DNA from: an uncultured Gemmatimonadota bacterium
GTDB lineage: Bacteria > Gemmatimonadota > Gemmatimonadetes > Gemmatimonadales > Gemmatimonadaceae
Direction: 5' to 3'
Length of the DNA: 64,000 bases
Assembly (NCBI GenBank): GCA_903910555.1
Contig: CAIVZZ010000001.1
Coordinates: forward strand, 1-64,000
How positions within the stretch are numbered: position 1 is the first letter of the stretch; each line of letters starts with the position of its first letter. The notes beneath the pieces were generated by a model. It made no database searches. It was given only the letters and a program-made list of their open reading frames with translations, and was not told the DNA's origin. Both the position numbers and the translations under genes were made by a program. Positions 16,363 through 23,739 of the stretch are shown here, in pieces.

Positions 16363-17526
16363 ATGCACGCAACCCCAGCCCGTGGCGACGCCGTCGCGTT
16401 GACCCGGACGCTCGTCGCGATTGATTCGCGGAACCCGTCGCTGGTCAGCGACGGGCCCGGCGAGCGCGCATGTGCCGAAGCGCTCGCACACACGCTCGGC
16501 AGCTGGGGATTTCGCGTCGAGATTCAGGGGACCGCGGCGCAGCGCCCGAACGTCGTCGCGCGAATCGGCCGGAGCGGCGGACGCACGCTCTTGTTCAACG
16601 GACATCTCGACACGGTCGGCGTGGAAGGAATGATTCACGCCCCGTGGGACGCTGATGTGCGCGACGGCCGCATCTACGGACGCGGCTCCTCAGACATGAA
16701 GAGCGGCGTCGCTGCGATGTGTGCGGCCGCGCTCAGAGTTGTCGACGCAAATCTCGACGGCGAGGTGATCGTCGCGGCGGTTGCCGACGAGGAGTACGAG
16801 AGCGTCGGCACGCAGGCGCTCGTCGCGTCAGGTATCCGCGCAGACGCCGCAATCGTGACGGAACCGACGCGCCTCGCGATCTGCCCCGCGCATCGCGGCT
16901 TTGCGTGGCTCGAACTGATCGTGCACGGCCGCGCGGCGCACGGCAGCCGCTACGACATTGGCGTCGACGCGATCACGCTTGCCGCGCGAGTGCTCGCCGA
17001 GCTCGACGAATATCAGCGGACGGTGCTCGCGAAAAAAACGCACGCGCTTCTCGGCCGGCCATCGTTCCATGCATCGATTATCAGCGGCGGGCTTGGACTC
17101 TCCACATATCCGGATCGATGCTCGGTTCAAATCGAGCGGCGCACGATTCCCGGCGAGAGCGCCGCAGATTTTGCACGCGAGGTCGAGGCCGCATGCGATC
17201 GCGTTCGCGCGCGCGTTCCGGACTTCCGGGCCGACATAGTCCCCGGGTTCGCGCAGGCTCCGAACGAGGTCGCCGCAACACATCCGGTGGTGCTGGCACT
17301 CTCCGCGGCGCTCGGCCGCGCCGGCGAGCGAGCGCCGATCGAAGGACTCCCCTGTTGGACCGACGCCGCACTGCTCACCGCCGCCGGAATCCCCGCAATC
17401 TGTTTTGGTCCCGGCGACATCGGGCTCGCACATTCGGCCGAGGAGTACGTGGACATGGGTGAGATCGAACGCGCGACCGGTGTGCTCGCAGGATTTGTCA
17501 GCGAATGGTTTTCGGGAGCCAACTGA
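16363..17526 (+). CDS. M20-family metallopeptidase (ArgE/DapE/carboxypeptidase G2 type)
   Basis: A 387-residue di-zinc M20 peptidase or deacylase. Metal ligands and catalytic residues are visible: His and Asp in FNGHLDTVG, the bridging Asp in GSSDMKSG, the general-base Glu pair in ADEEYES, and the final His in GLAHSAEEY. The lid dimerisation domain is inserted around residues 190-300. The subfamily covers acetylornithine deacetylase, succinyl-diaminopimelate desuccinylase and related enzymes, and sequence alone does not decide the substrate. It ends one base before the next gene's ATG, so it belongs to the same operon. Confidence 0.85.
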   Translation: MHATPARGDAVALTRTLVAIDSRNPSLVSDGPGERACAEALAHTLGSWGFRVEIQGTAAQRPNVVARIGRSGGRTLLFNGHLDTVGVEGMIHAPWDADVRDGRIYGRGSSDMKSGVAAMCAAALRVVDANLDGEVIVAAVADEEYESVGTQALVASGIRADAAIVTEPTRLAICPAHRGFAWLELIVHGRAAHGSRYDIGVDAITLAARVLAELDEYQRTVLAKKTHALLGRPSFHASIISGGLGLSTYPDRCSVQIERRTIPGESAADFAREVEAACDRVRARVPDFRADIVPGFAQAPNEVAATHPVVLALSAALGRAGERAPIEGLPCWTDAALLTAAGIPAICFGPGDIGLAHSAEEYVDMGEIERATGVLAGFVSEWFSGAN

Positions 17527-17527
17527 A

Positions 17528-17746
17528 ATGGCTCAACTGACCGTCCGCGGTTACGACGCGCTCGAGAACGCGATACGAGATGGCATACGAATCACGGTGC
17601 GGCGCCGCGGCACGAGCATCGTAGTGATTCCGCTCCGACTCGCGCTGAAGAACCGCCGCGAGGCGATCGAAGCGCGGCATCCGACCACCGGACAGCCGCT
17701 CACGCTCTGGGTCGACGAAGCGGATTCGATAGAGGTCGTGAAATGA
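17528..17746 (+). CDS. Small conserved-looking protein of unknown function
   Basis: A 72-residue protein I do not recognise. It is basic in the middle (RITVRRRGTSIVVIPLRLALKNRR) and ends with a beta-rich segment (PLTLWVDEADSIEVVK), suggesting a small alpha/beta fold that might bind nucleic acid. It sits one base after the M20 stop and its own stop overlaps the RNase H start (ATGA), so the three are almost certainly translated from one message. Tight coupling to the RNase H gene suggests, but does not prove, a shared role. Confidence 0.6.
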   Translation: MAQLTVRGYDALENAIRDGIRITVRRRGTSIVVIPLRLALKNRREAIEARHPTTGQPLTLWVDEADSIEVVK

Positions 17747-18387
17747 CTCCGCCGGGCGCCTCAGGCGCAGCGGTCAATCATATGGTCGCTGTTTTTGCCG
17801 ACGAGTCGTGCATCGGGAACGGACGCGAGGGCGACAATCCCGGCGGCGCGGGCGCGCTGATCGAGCTGCGCCATCCGTCCAACGGCACGCTGGTGCGGCG
17901 CGATCTCTGGATCAGCGAGAAGGCGACAACCAATAATCGCATGGCACTTCGATCTGTCATCGAGGCAATGGATGCGCTCGGCGCGAAAGGTGCGCGCTGC
18001 CGCGTGACCTTCACGACTGATTCGCGCTACATCGTCGACGGCATGACGCAGTGGGTGCATTCGTGGGCGCGCCAGGGATGGAAACGAAAGGGCGGCGCGA
18101 TCGAGAACCTCGAGTTGTGGCACGACGCGATCAATGCCGCGGAGTCGCACGAGGTTTCGTGGAAATGGGTGCGCGGGCACGACGGTCACGCGCAGAACGA
18201 GTACGCGAACCATCTCGCGACGCGCGCGGCGGCGGATCAGACGCATTCGAAAGGACTGCTGGAGTCGGGATTTGAGGCGTGGCTCGCAGCGACTCGCGCG
18301 AAAGGCGCGAAGCACGCCGACCCGAGTCCGTTTCCGGATGCCGCCGCGTTCCGCGCAAGCTCACCGTTGCCGTCCACCGACAGTTAA
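17743..18387 (+). CDS. RNase H1-fold protein with two catalytic acids replaced
   Basis: A 214-residue protein with the RNase HI fold (about residues 14-165) and a short C-terminal tail. Of the four metal-binding acids, the first (D20, in FADESCIGN) and third (D93, in TTDSRY) are present. The second is Ala68 in TNNRMAL, where active enzymes have TNNRMEL. The fourth is Asn156 in NEYANHLA, where they have NExxDxLA. The catalytic-loop His (H146) is kept. An insert (GREGDNPGG) replaces the usual GNPGPGG turn. It may bind RNA/DNA hybrids without cleaving, or use substitute residues. ATG 17743 overlaps the preceding stop; M14 is an alternative start. Confidence 0.8.
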   Translation: MTPPGASGAAVNHMVAVFADESCIGNGREGDNPGGAGALIELRHPSNGTLVRRDLWISEKATTNNRMALRSVIEAMDALGAKGARCRVTFTTDSRYIVDGMTQWVHSWARQGWKRKGGAIENLELWHDAINAAESHEVSWKWVRGHDGHAQNEYANHLATRAAADQTHSKGLLESGFEAWLAATRAKGAKHADPSPFPDAAAFRASSPLPSTDS

Positions 18388-18388
18388 C

Positions 18389-19054
18389 ATGCAGGAGATG
18401 GATCCTCTCGATCTCCTGTTCGAACGCCTTGTGCGCGCCGTGCGCGAAAAGCGGCCAGAGTTCCTCATCCGTCCGTTTGAGGTTGCGGAGCTGATGGAGC
18501 TCGTGCCGTATCGCGCGGTGCGCGGTGAGGGCGCGCTCGAAACGAACGACGACTACGCGCACGCGCTCACGCGGCTGCTCGCCGGCGAGCGCGGGTACAT
18601 TTTTGCCGACGACCTGCTCCAGGACGATCTGCGCGCGGAGCTTTCGTCGGCTAATCCAAATCTCGCCGCGTATCGCGCGTACCTCACGGCACGCGTGACG
18701 ATGTCGCAGGCGCATGCGCGAAAAGCGGGCGAGTCGATGCCGCCACTGCCAGCGGCGGCGTCTGCGCCCGATCCAGCGATGCCGGCACCACTGTCGGAGG
18801 CGGTAACCGCACCAAAACAGATCCGGCCATCGGCTGCAGCGGCTCGCCCGGTTGATCCGCAGGCGGAGACGGCGCCACGTTCGTCGCGGCCGGGATGCCG
18901 GTTCTGCAGTCAGGAACTTCCCGAAGACCGTATTGTGCATTTCTGCCCGAGTTGCGGACAGAACCTGCTCTCGCGGTTGTGCGCCGCGTGCAGCGCCGAG
19001 CTTGAGCCGGGGTGGAAGTTTTGCGTGGCGTGCGGGCGCCTCGCATCGCCCTGA
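18389..19054 (+). CDS. Double zinc-ribbon protein
   Basis: A 221-residue protein. Residues 1-110 form an alpha-helical domain of unknown type (LFERLVRAVREKRPEFLIRPFEVAELMELVPYR). A Pro/Ala-rich linker spans about 115-170, and the C-terminus carries two zinc ribbons: CRFC with CPSC, and CAAC with CVAC. This matches the double-zinc-ribbon module common in regulatory and membrane-associated proteins. The ATG follows the RNase H stop by one base, in the same operon. The biochemical role is unknown. Confidence 0.75.
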   Translation: MQEMDPLDLLFERLVRAVREKRPEFLIRPFEVAELMELVPYRAVRGEGALETNDDYAHALTRLLAGERGYIFADDLLQDDLRAELSSANPNLAAYRAYLTARVTMSQAHARKAGESMPPLPAAASAPDPAMPAPLSEAVTAPKQIRPSAAAARPVDPQAETAPRSSRPGCRFCSQELPEDRIVHFCPSCGQNLLSRLCAACSAELEPGWKFCVACGRLASP

Positions 19055-19065
19055 CCGCTCTCAAC

Positions 19066-20172
19066 GTGCGCAACAGCACCGGATCTCCGTTGCGATTGCC
19101 GGCCTCCATCTTGCTGACCGGACTCGTGTTGTGCGTCGCAGCTCTGGTACCGGCTGTGACCACCGCACAGCTGCCGGGGACAACGCTTCACAGCGTGAAG
19201 TGGCCGATCAGAACACGCGAACATGTCGACCTCTGGCTTCACGGCTTTGCAATGATCTCGAGCGACACCTCTCCGGTGCCGCTCTTTCGCCGCGGCTACC
19301 GCGACATGGTTATCGCTGCGCGCACGAAGGCCGGCGCAGTCACCGATCTTGACGTCAACCGCGAGGCGCTCGTAAAGCGCTTGCGCGAAAATCCGGCGCT
19401 GGTGAACGCGCAGTTTCTCGTCTTGTCGTTCGCCACCTGGGAAGAGCTTGTTGCGGCCGTCGATGCGTTCGAAAAGGCCGATGGCGATCCCAAGCGCGCG
19501 AAATCAAAAGAGAGCGCGGCGATGTTCGCAGCATTCGCGCGAATTTTTCCAACCAAAGCCGACCGCGATTTTGCGCGCATGCTCACGAACTCGCTGCAGA
19601 ACGAAAAAAATGTCTTCTTCCACGCGTGGTGGGTCGACGAGATGCGGCGGCGTGAGCGAACACTCGCGGCGGTAGATGCGATCTGGCAGAGCGAGATGCG
19701 ACCGCGGCTCCAGGGATTCATGAACCATTCCGAACAGGCCGACGGCGAGCTGATCCTGTCGCTCGCAATCGAGGGCGAGGGTCGAACATTGAGTGATCCG
19801 CGCGGACGGAGTCAGGTCGCCGTTGGGTTTCCGGATTCTCCCGAGCGCGCGATGGACGCGATTTATGCGTTCGCGCATGAGATCGTCGGCCCGCTCACCG
19901 GACCTGCGGTCGATGACAATACGACGCCGGCGGAAAAGCGCAGCGGGCTCGCGACGACGATCGGCACCTACGCGCTCGTGCGCGGCGGCGCGCTCATTTT
20001 TGCGCACCTCTCACCCGAGCTCGCGTCAGGCTACGAGCGTTTCTACCTGCGACTTGCGGGCATCACGGCCGAGGGCGATCCTGCCGTTGCATTTGCACGA
20101 ACGTTTCCGATCCCGACGGCAATGGTCGAATCGATAGCACGGCAGGTCTCGATCTCCTTCGGCGGAATCTGA
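19066..20172 (+). CDS. Secreted protein of unknown function
   Basis: A 368-residue protein with a hydrophobic signal segment (LPASILLTGLVLCVAALVPAVTTAQ; cleavage likely near TTAQ). The GTG at 19066 is preferred because it gives a normal signal peptide after the upstream stop. The mature part is mostly helical and contains HAWWVDEMRRRERTL and a second helix AIYAFAHEIVGPL. I recognise no enzyme family. Its stop overlaps the next gene's ATG by one base (TGATG), so expression is linked to the operon. Confidence 0.65.
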   Translation: MRNSTGSPLRLPASILLTGLVLCVAALVPAVTTAQLPGTTLHSVKWPIRTREHVDLWLHGFAMISSDTSPVPLFRRGYRDMVIAARTKAGAVTDLDVNREALVKRLRENPALVNAQFLVLSFATWEELVAAVDAFEKADGDPKRAKSKESAAMFAAFARIFPTKADRDFARMLTNSLQNEKNVFFHAWWVDEMRRRERTLAAVDAIWQSEMRPRLQGFMNHSEQADGELILSLAIEGEGRTLSDPRGRSQVAVGFPDSPERAMDAIYAFAHEIVGPLTGPAVDDNTTPAEKRSGLATTIGTYALVRGGALIFAHLSPELASGYERFYLRLAGITAEGDPAVAFARTFPIPTAMVESIARQVSISFGGI

Positions 20173-21008
20173 TGCCGGACCCGCGCGATACTCCGCCAAA
20201 CGCACCTGGCACCGCGCTTTCGCGCGCGGCGCTCGAACGCATACTCGCGCGCGCCGCACAGCTTCAAGCAGCGACCGGTGAGGGCGACGACGCTGGCGCG
20301 ATGACGGAAGACCAGCTCGTCGACCTCGGCAAAGAGGTAGGCCTTTCAAGCGAACTATTGCGGCAGGCGCTCGCTGAAGAACGCAGCCGCACGCTCGTTC
20401 CGGCGGAGTCCGGTGTGCTCGCCGCATTCACCGGCGCTGCCGCGGTCACGGCGGCGCGCACCGTTCCCGGCAATCCCGCCGCGGTGCTTGCTGCACTCGA
20501 CGGCTGGATGCAGCGGAGCGAAGCACTTCAGGTGAAGCGGCGCTTCGCCGATCAGTTCGTCTGGGAAGCGAGACGCGATCTGTTCGCGGTGATTCGCCGG
20601 TCGATTCCGATTTGGAGCCGCGGTTTTGAACTCGCGCCGGCAAACGATGTGAGCGCGATTGTCGCCGCCGTCGGACCGAACAAAGCGCACGTTCGGATCG
20701 TCGCCGACTTTTCCGTGACTCGCGGCGAGCGGGCAGCCGCGGGCGCGGTGATCGCGGTCGTGATGCTGCTTGTAACGGCTCCGCTGATGGCGATCGGCAT
20801 TCCACCGGTGCTCGCCGCGATTCCGTCAGCGCTCGCTGCGATGCTGGCGCTGTTCGTCACACGCCGCCAATACCGGCAGCTCGTCGCGCGCGCGCAGGTC
20901 GCGCTCGAACAGGCGCTCGACCGCCTCGAGTTTGCCGATACAAAACCGGTGACCACCGCGCAGGTATTGCTCGACGCGCTGATCGGACCACCGCGGCCGC
21001 CGCGATGA
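20172..21008 (+). CDS. Membrane protein of unknown function
   Basis: A 278-residue protein. The N-terminal half is soluble and helical (ALERILARAAQLQAATGEGDDAGAMTEDQLVDLGKEVGLSSELLRQAL looks like a short regulator- or chaperone-like helical motif). Two adjacent transmembrane helices occupy about residues 196-235 (AVIAVVMLLVTAPLMAIGI and AAIPSALAAMLALFV), and a charged C-terminus follows. I cannot assign a function. It overlaps both neighbours (TGATG upstream, ATGA downstream into the squalene-synthase-like gene), so it may help that membrane-associated enzyme. Confidence 0.6.
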   Translation: MPDPRDTPPNAPGTALSRAALERILARAAQLQAATGEGDDAGAMTEDQLVDLGKEVGLSSELLRQALAEERSRTLVPAESGVLAAFTGAAAVTAARTVPGNPAAVLAALDGWMQRSEALQVKRRFADQFVWEARRDLFAVIRRSIPIWSRGFELAPANDVSAIVAAVGPNKAHVRIVADFSVTRGERAAAGAVIAVVMLLVTAPLMAIGIPPVLAAIPSALAAMLALFVTRRQYRQLVARAQVALEQALDRLEFADTKPVTTAQVLLDALIGPPRPPR

Positions 21009-22069
21009 CCACCACCGCAAATCCCGACGACGCCAAGCGACTGCGCTACGCCGCCCGTTTCGCCAATGCAGTGCTGCCGGAAGTGTCGCGCACTTTCGCG
21101 ATTTCGATCCGTTTCCTTCCGGGCACGCTTGGCCGCGCGGTGCTGACGGCCTATTTGCTTTGCCGCATCGCGGACACGATCGAAGATGACGGTGCGGCGT
21201 CGCCCGAAAGAAAGGCGGAGCTGCTTGAGGCGTTTCTGCGCTGCCTTTCTGACCGCGATGCCGCCGACGCGTTTCCAAAGCTCGCGTCGGATATTCAGGG
21301 CGATCCCGCGCATGTAGATCTGCTCCGCCACACCGATCTCGTTTGCGTGCTGCTCCGTTCGCTGCCCGATCACACGCGCGGCCGCGTCGAACACTGGGTC
21401 GGCGTGATGGGACACGGCATGCGAAAATTCGTGCAGCTCTATCCGCGCGGTATTCGCATTCAGACCATCGCCGAATATCGCGAGTACTGCTATTACGTCG
21501 CCGGGACCGTCGGCTGCATGCTGACCGAACTCTGGTACGAGCATGCGCCCAGCGTCGGCAAACCGGAGTTTACGAAACTCTGGACGAAGTGCCGCCAGTT
21601 CGGCGAGGCGCTGCAAACCGTGAACATCCTGAAGGACATCGCGTGGGATGCCGAGCATGAGAACGCGATTTTCATTCCGGAAAGCTCGCTCGCCGAACAT
21701 GGCAGCGGGCACGGGACGCTGCTCGACGCGGCCCACATCGAGGGAAATCATGCAGCCGTGCTGGGATTCATCCAGCTCGCGTGGAGTGATCTCGACGACG
21801 CGCTCGAATACATCCTGATGATTCCGCGCCGCGCGGTGGCGATCCGCGCGTTCTGTGTCCTGCCGCTGCTCTTTGCGTACGCGACGCTGCGCGATCTGTC
21901 GGCCTCGCGCGCGATGCTGCATCAGGGCGGCAGCGTGAAAATCACGCGCGCCGAGGTGCGGACACTGACGATTGTCGGGCTGCTGTCGCTATGCAGCAAC
22001 CACGCGCTGCGGTCGCTCGTAGATCGCGTTCGCGTTCGGCGCTTCGTGCCATTCGGGGCCGCAACCTAA
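21005..22069 (+). CDS. Squalene/phytoene synthase family protein
   Basis: A 354-residue trans-isoprenyl diphosphate synthase that joins two prenyl diphosphates head to head. The first Asp-rich motif is DTIEDD, following SRTFAISIRFLP and YLLCRIA. The second is the DIAWD within NILKDIAWDAEHEN. The ExxLPEVSRTFAxSI opening and C-terminal length resemble farnesyl-diphosphate farnesyltransferases (squalene synthases) somewhat more than crtB phytoene synthases. No carotenoid or hopanoid partner gene is nearby to decide. It is the last gene of the operon. Confidence 0.82.
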   Translation: MTTTANPDDAKRLRYAARFANAVLPEVSRTFAISIRFLPGTLGRAVLTAYLLCRIADTIEDDGAASPERKAELLEAFLRCLSDRDAADAFPKLASDIQGDPAHVDLLRHTDLVCVLLRSLPDHTRGRVEHWVGVMGHGMRKFVQLYPRGIRIQTIAEYREYCYYVAGTVGCMLTELWYEHAPSVGKPEFTKLWTKCRQFGEALQTVNILKDIAWDAEHENAIFIPESSLAEHGSGHGTLLDAAHIEGNHAAVLGFIQLAWSDLDDALEYILMIPRRAVAIRAFCVLPLLFAYATLRDLSASRAMLHQGGSVKITRAEVRTLTIVGLLSLCSNHALRSLVDRVRVRRFVPFGAAT

Positions 22070-22095
22070 AGCGCGTCCGCCGCACCGGGCCCCCG

Positions 22096-22154
22096 TTTGC
22101 CGAATCGACAAACGCGTAGGCCATCGTGACAAGCGAATTTGCCAAAGTGACAAA
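22096..22154 (+). promoter_or_regulatory. Three phased operators upstream of hsp20
   Basis: Two clear 17-bp sites, TTTGCC-N5-GACAAA, lie at 22096-22112 and 22138-22154. A weaker copy, GCC-N5-GACAAG, sits between them at 22117-22133. Successive sites start exactly 21 bp apart, two helical turns, so they face the same side of DNA. They end 17 bp before the -24 element of the sigma-54-type promoter and look like activator or repressor binding sites. Confidence 0.6.
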
Positions 22155-22171
22155 TATCGGCGGCTCAAGAA

Positions 22172-22187
22172 TGGCACGCCGATTGCG
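22172..22187 (+). promoter_or_regulatory. Sigma-54 (-24/-12) type promoter of hsp20
   Basis: TGGCAC (22172-22177), five bases, then TTGC (22183-22186) matches the RpoN consensus TGGCAC-N5-TTGC exactly. Transcription would start near 22198, leaving a leader of about 54 bases with an AGGAGG ribosome-binding site before the hsp20 ATG. Confidence 0.7.
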
Positions 22188-22251
22188 TTTTGGAGGGGTG
22201 CATCACCGCCGCGCTTGGCGGAATCACCCTTTCCTTGAGGAGGATCAACCA

Positions 22252-22731
22252 ATGTCTCGCAACTCGTTCGACACCATGTTCGACCGGATGCTCACCCTCA
22301 ACCGCGTCATGGATGAAGCCGTGGGTCAGGGAGCGTTCGAGCACACCGACACCGCTGCACGGCCCCAGCTCTGGTTGCCGCCCGTCGACATTTATGAGAC
22401 GGAGTCGGCGTTCGTCGTCGAGGCCGACCTGCCCGGGATTCATGAGGAAAATGTCAACATCCAATTCGACCGGAACGCGCTGACGATCAGTGGCACCCGT
22501 GGCGCGACCCTTCCCGCGAAGGACAAAGCGCAACTCCGTGTGTTTAGTGCCGAACGCATGAGCGGCACCTTTTCCCGCTCCGTTCGTCTGCCCGAGCATA
22601 TCGATGCAGACAAGATTGAGGCGTCCTTTGCGCATGGCGTTCTGACGGTCACCGTTCCCAAGTCCGCTGGCGCACGGCCGCGCACGATTTCGGTCGTGAA
22701 CCGCGAAGTGCAGCAACAGGTTCGGTCGTAG
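22252..22731 (+). CDS. Small heat-shock protein, Hsp20/alpha-crystallin family
   Basis: A 159-residue ATP-independent chaperone that holds unfolding proteins. The alpha-crystallin domain spans about residues 40-140 (LPPVDIYETESAFVVEADLPGIHEENVNIQF to FAHGVLTVTVPKS, with the conserved A/GVLTVTVPK end). A short N-terminal arm (FDTMFDRMLTLNRVMDEA) and a C-terminal extension follow the family pattern. ATG 22252 has a strong AGGAGG ribosome-binding site. A sigma-54-type promoter and three operators lie upstream, suggesting activator-dependent induction rather than HrcA/CIRCE or sigma-32 control. Confidence 0.93.
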   Translation: MSRNSFDTMFDRMLTLNRVMDEAVGQGAFEHTDTAARPQLWLPPVDIYETESAFVVEADLPGIHEENVNIQFDRNALTISGTRGATLPAKDKAQLRVFSAERMSGTFSRSVRLPEHIDADKIEASFAHGVLTVTVPKSAGARPRTISVVNREVQQQVRS

Positions 22732-22747
22732 CAGTCGGCAGTTGGCC

Positions 22748-22763
22748 GGCTGCACCCGCAGCC
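22748..22763 (+). other. Hairpin after hsp20
   Basis: GGCTGC-ACCC-GCAGCC forms a 6-bp stem 16 bases after the hsp20 stop. It has no T-tract, so it may be a weak terminator or an mRNA-stabilising end. Confidence 0.35.
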
Positions 22764-22808
22764 AGCCGAGTACAGGCACCAACCCCCCGTCGGTCCTCGG
22801 TTGGCTGT

Positions 22809-22845
22809 GGTGAGGTCGCGGCGTAACTTTCGCCGCGACCTCACC
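22809..22845. other. Strong 15-bp stem-loop before thyX
   Basis: A perfect inverted repeat with 15-bp arms (GGTGAGGTCGCGGCG and its complement) and a TAACTTT loop ends 28 bases before the thyX ATG. There is no run of T, so it could be a T-less terminator of the hsp20 unit, a binding site, or a thyX leader structure. Confidence 0.55.
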
Positions 22846-22873
22846 ATCTCAACACTGCAGCCGGCCGGGCGTG

Positions 22874-23629
22874 ATGCCGCACTTCTATACTGAACCAGTC
22901 ATCTCAATTCTCGCGCGGCCCGCATTCGTGGAGCCGGCGCACCTTCCCGTACACTGGCTCGGCGAGAGCACCGACGGCGAGCGATTGGCGGAGTTTGCCG
23001 GCCGCCTCTGCTACATGAGCCAGAAAAATCCTGCGAATCGCGGGACGCGGGAATATCTCGAGAACATCAAGAAGCAGGGGCATGGCAGCGTGCTCGAGCA
23101 TGCGAACTATTCACTGTTGATCGAGGGCGTGTCGCGGTCGCTCACGCACGAGCTGGTGCGCCATCGCGCCGGGTTCGCCTACTCGCAGCTGTCGCAGCGG
23201 TACGTCGACGAGTCAAATGCCGCGTTTGTCGTCCCGCCTGCGATTCTCGGCGATGAGGCGCTGCGCGCGCAGTGGACCGCGCAAATGGAGACGGCGCAGG
23301 CGACGTACATCGCGCTCGTCGAGAAACTGATGGAACGCTACGGCTGGGTCGCCGACAAAGTGCACCGCCGGAAAATGGCGCGCGAAGCCGCTCGTGGCGT
23401 GCTGCCGAATTCGACGGAGACGAAAATCGTCGTCACCGCCAACGCGCGCGCATGGAGGACGATGCTGGAACTTCGATCCAGTGAAGGCGCGGAATTTGAG
23501 ATTCGGCGCATGGCCGTGACCACGCTCCGCCTGTTGCAGAACGAGGCGCCTGGATTTTTCTCGGACTTCGAGGTTTACACGGCGGAGGATCGCGCAGAAG
23601 CCGCACGAATCGGCTACCACAAGGTTTGA
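22874..23629 (+). CDS. thyX: Flavin-dependent thymidylate synthase
   Basis: A 251-residue FAD enzyme that methylates dUMP to dTMP using methylenetetrahydrofolate and NADPH. The diagnostic RHRx7S motif is present as RHRAGFAYSQLS, with flanking SVLEHANYSLLIEGVSRSLTHEL and the substrate-binding NARAWRTMLELRSSEGAE near the C-terminus. ATG 22874 is chosen; GTG 22871 adds only one residue. ThyX presence usually means the ThyA route is absent, but that cannot be checked here. A strong hairpin lies just upstream and an intrinsic terminator downstream. Confidence 0.96.
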   Translation: MPHFYTEPVISILARPAFVEPAHLPVHWLGESTDGERLAEFAGRLCYMSQKNPANRGTREYLENIKKQGHGSVLEHANYSLLIEGVSRSLTHELVRHRAGFAYSQLSQRYVDESNAAFVVPPAILGDEALRAQWTAQMETAQATYIALVEKLMERYGWVADKVHRRKMAREAARGVLPNSTETKIVVTANARAWRTMLELRSSEGAEFEIRRMAVTTLRLLQNEAPGFFSDFEVYTAEDRAEAARIGYHKV

Positions 23630-23631
23630 GG

Positions 23632-23659
23632 CTGCCGTCCGCCGTCCACCGTCTGCCGT
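23632..23659 (+). repeat. Four tandem heptamers CYRCCGT downstream of thyX
   Basis: CTGCCGT, CCGCCGT, CCACCGT and CTGCCGT follow one another directly after the thyX stop. The same heptamers make up the SucB linker repeat at 5403-5437, 18 kb away, so this is a dispersed simple-repeat family rather than coincidence of coding sequence. Confidence 0.8.
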
Positions 23660-23671
23660 CTTAAAAAGCAC

Positions 23672-23702
23672 AAAGGGGCGGCCAACAATGGCCGCCCCTT
23701 TT
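23672..23702. terminator. Bidirectional intrinsic terminator after thyX
   Basis: AAAGGGGCGGCC pairs with GGCCGCCCCTTT around an AACAAT loop, followed by a T-run. It separates thyX from the convergent gene at 23740. Confidence 0.93.
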
Positions 23703-23739
23703 GCCCGTTGCCGGGCGGTTATCAGACGAGGACAGTGTT

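Noticed and set aside
20552-21922. Long open frame (456 codons) on the minus strand
   Set aside because: It is antisense to the two-TM protein and squalene/phytoene synthase genes; long antisense frames are common in GC-rich coding DNA and the product is Arg/His-rich without motifs.
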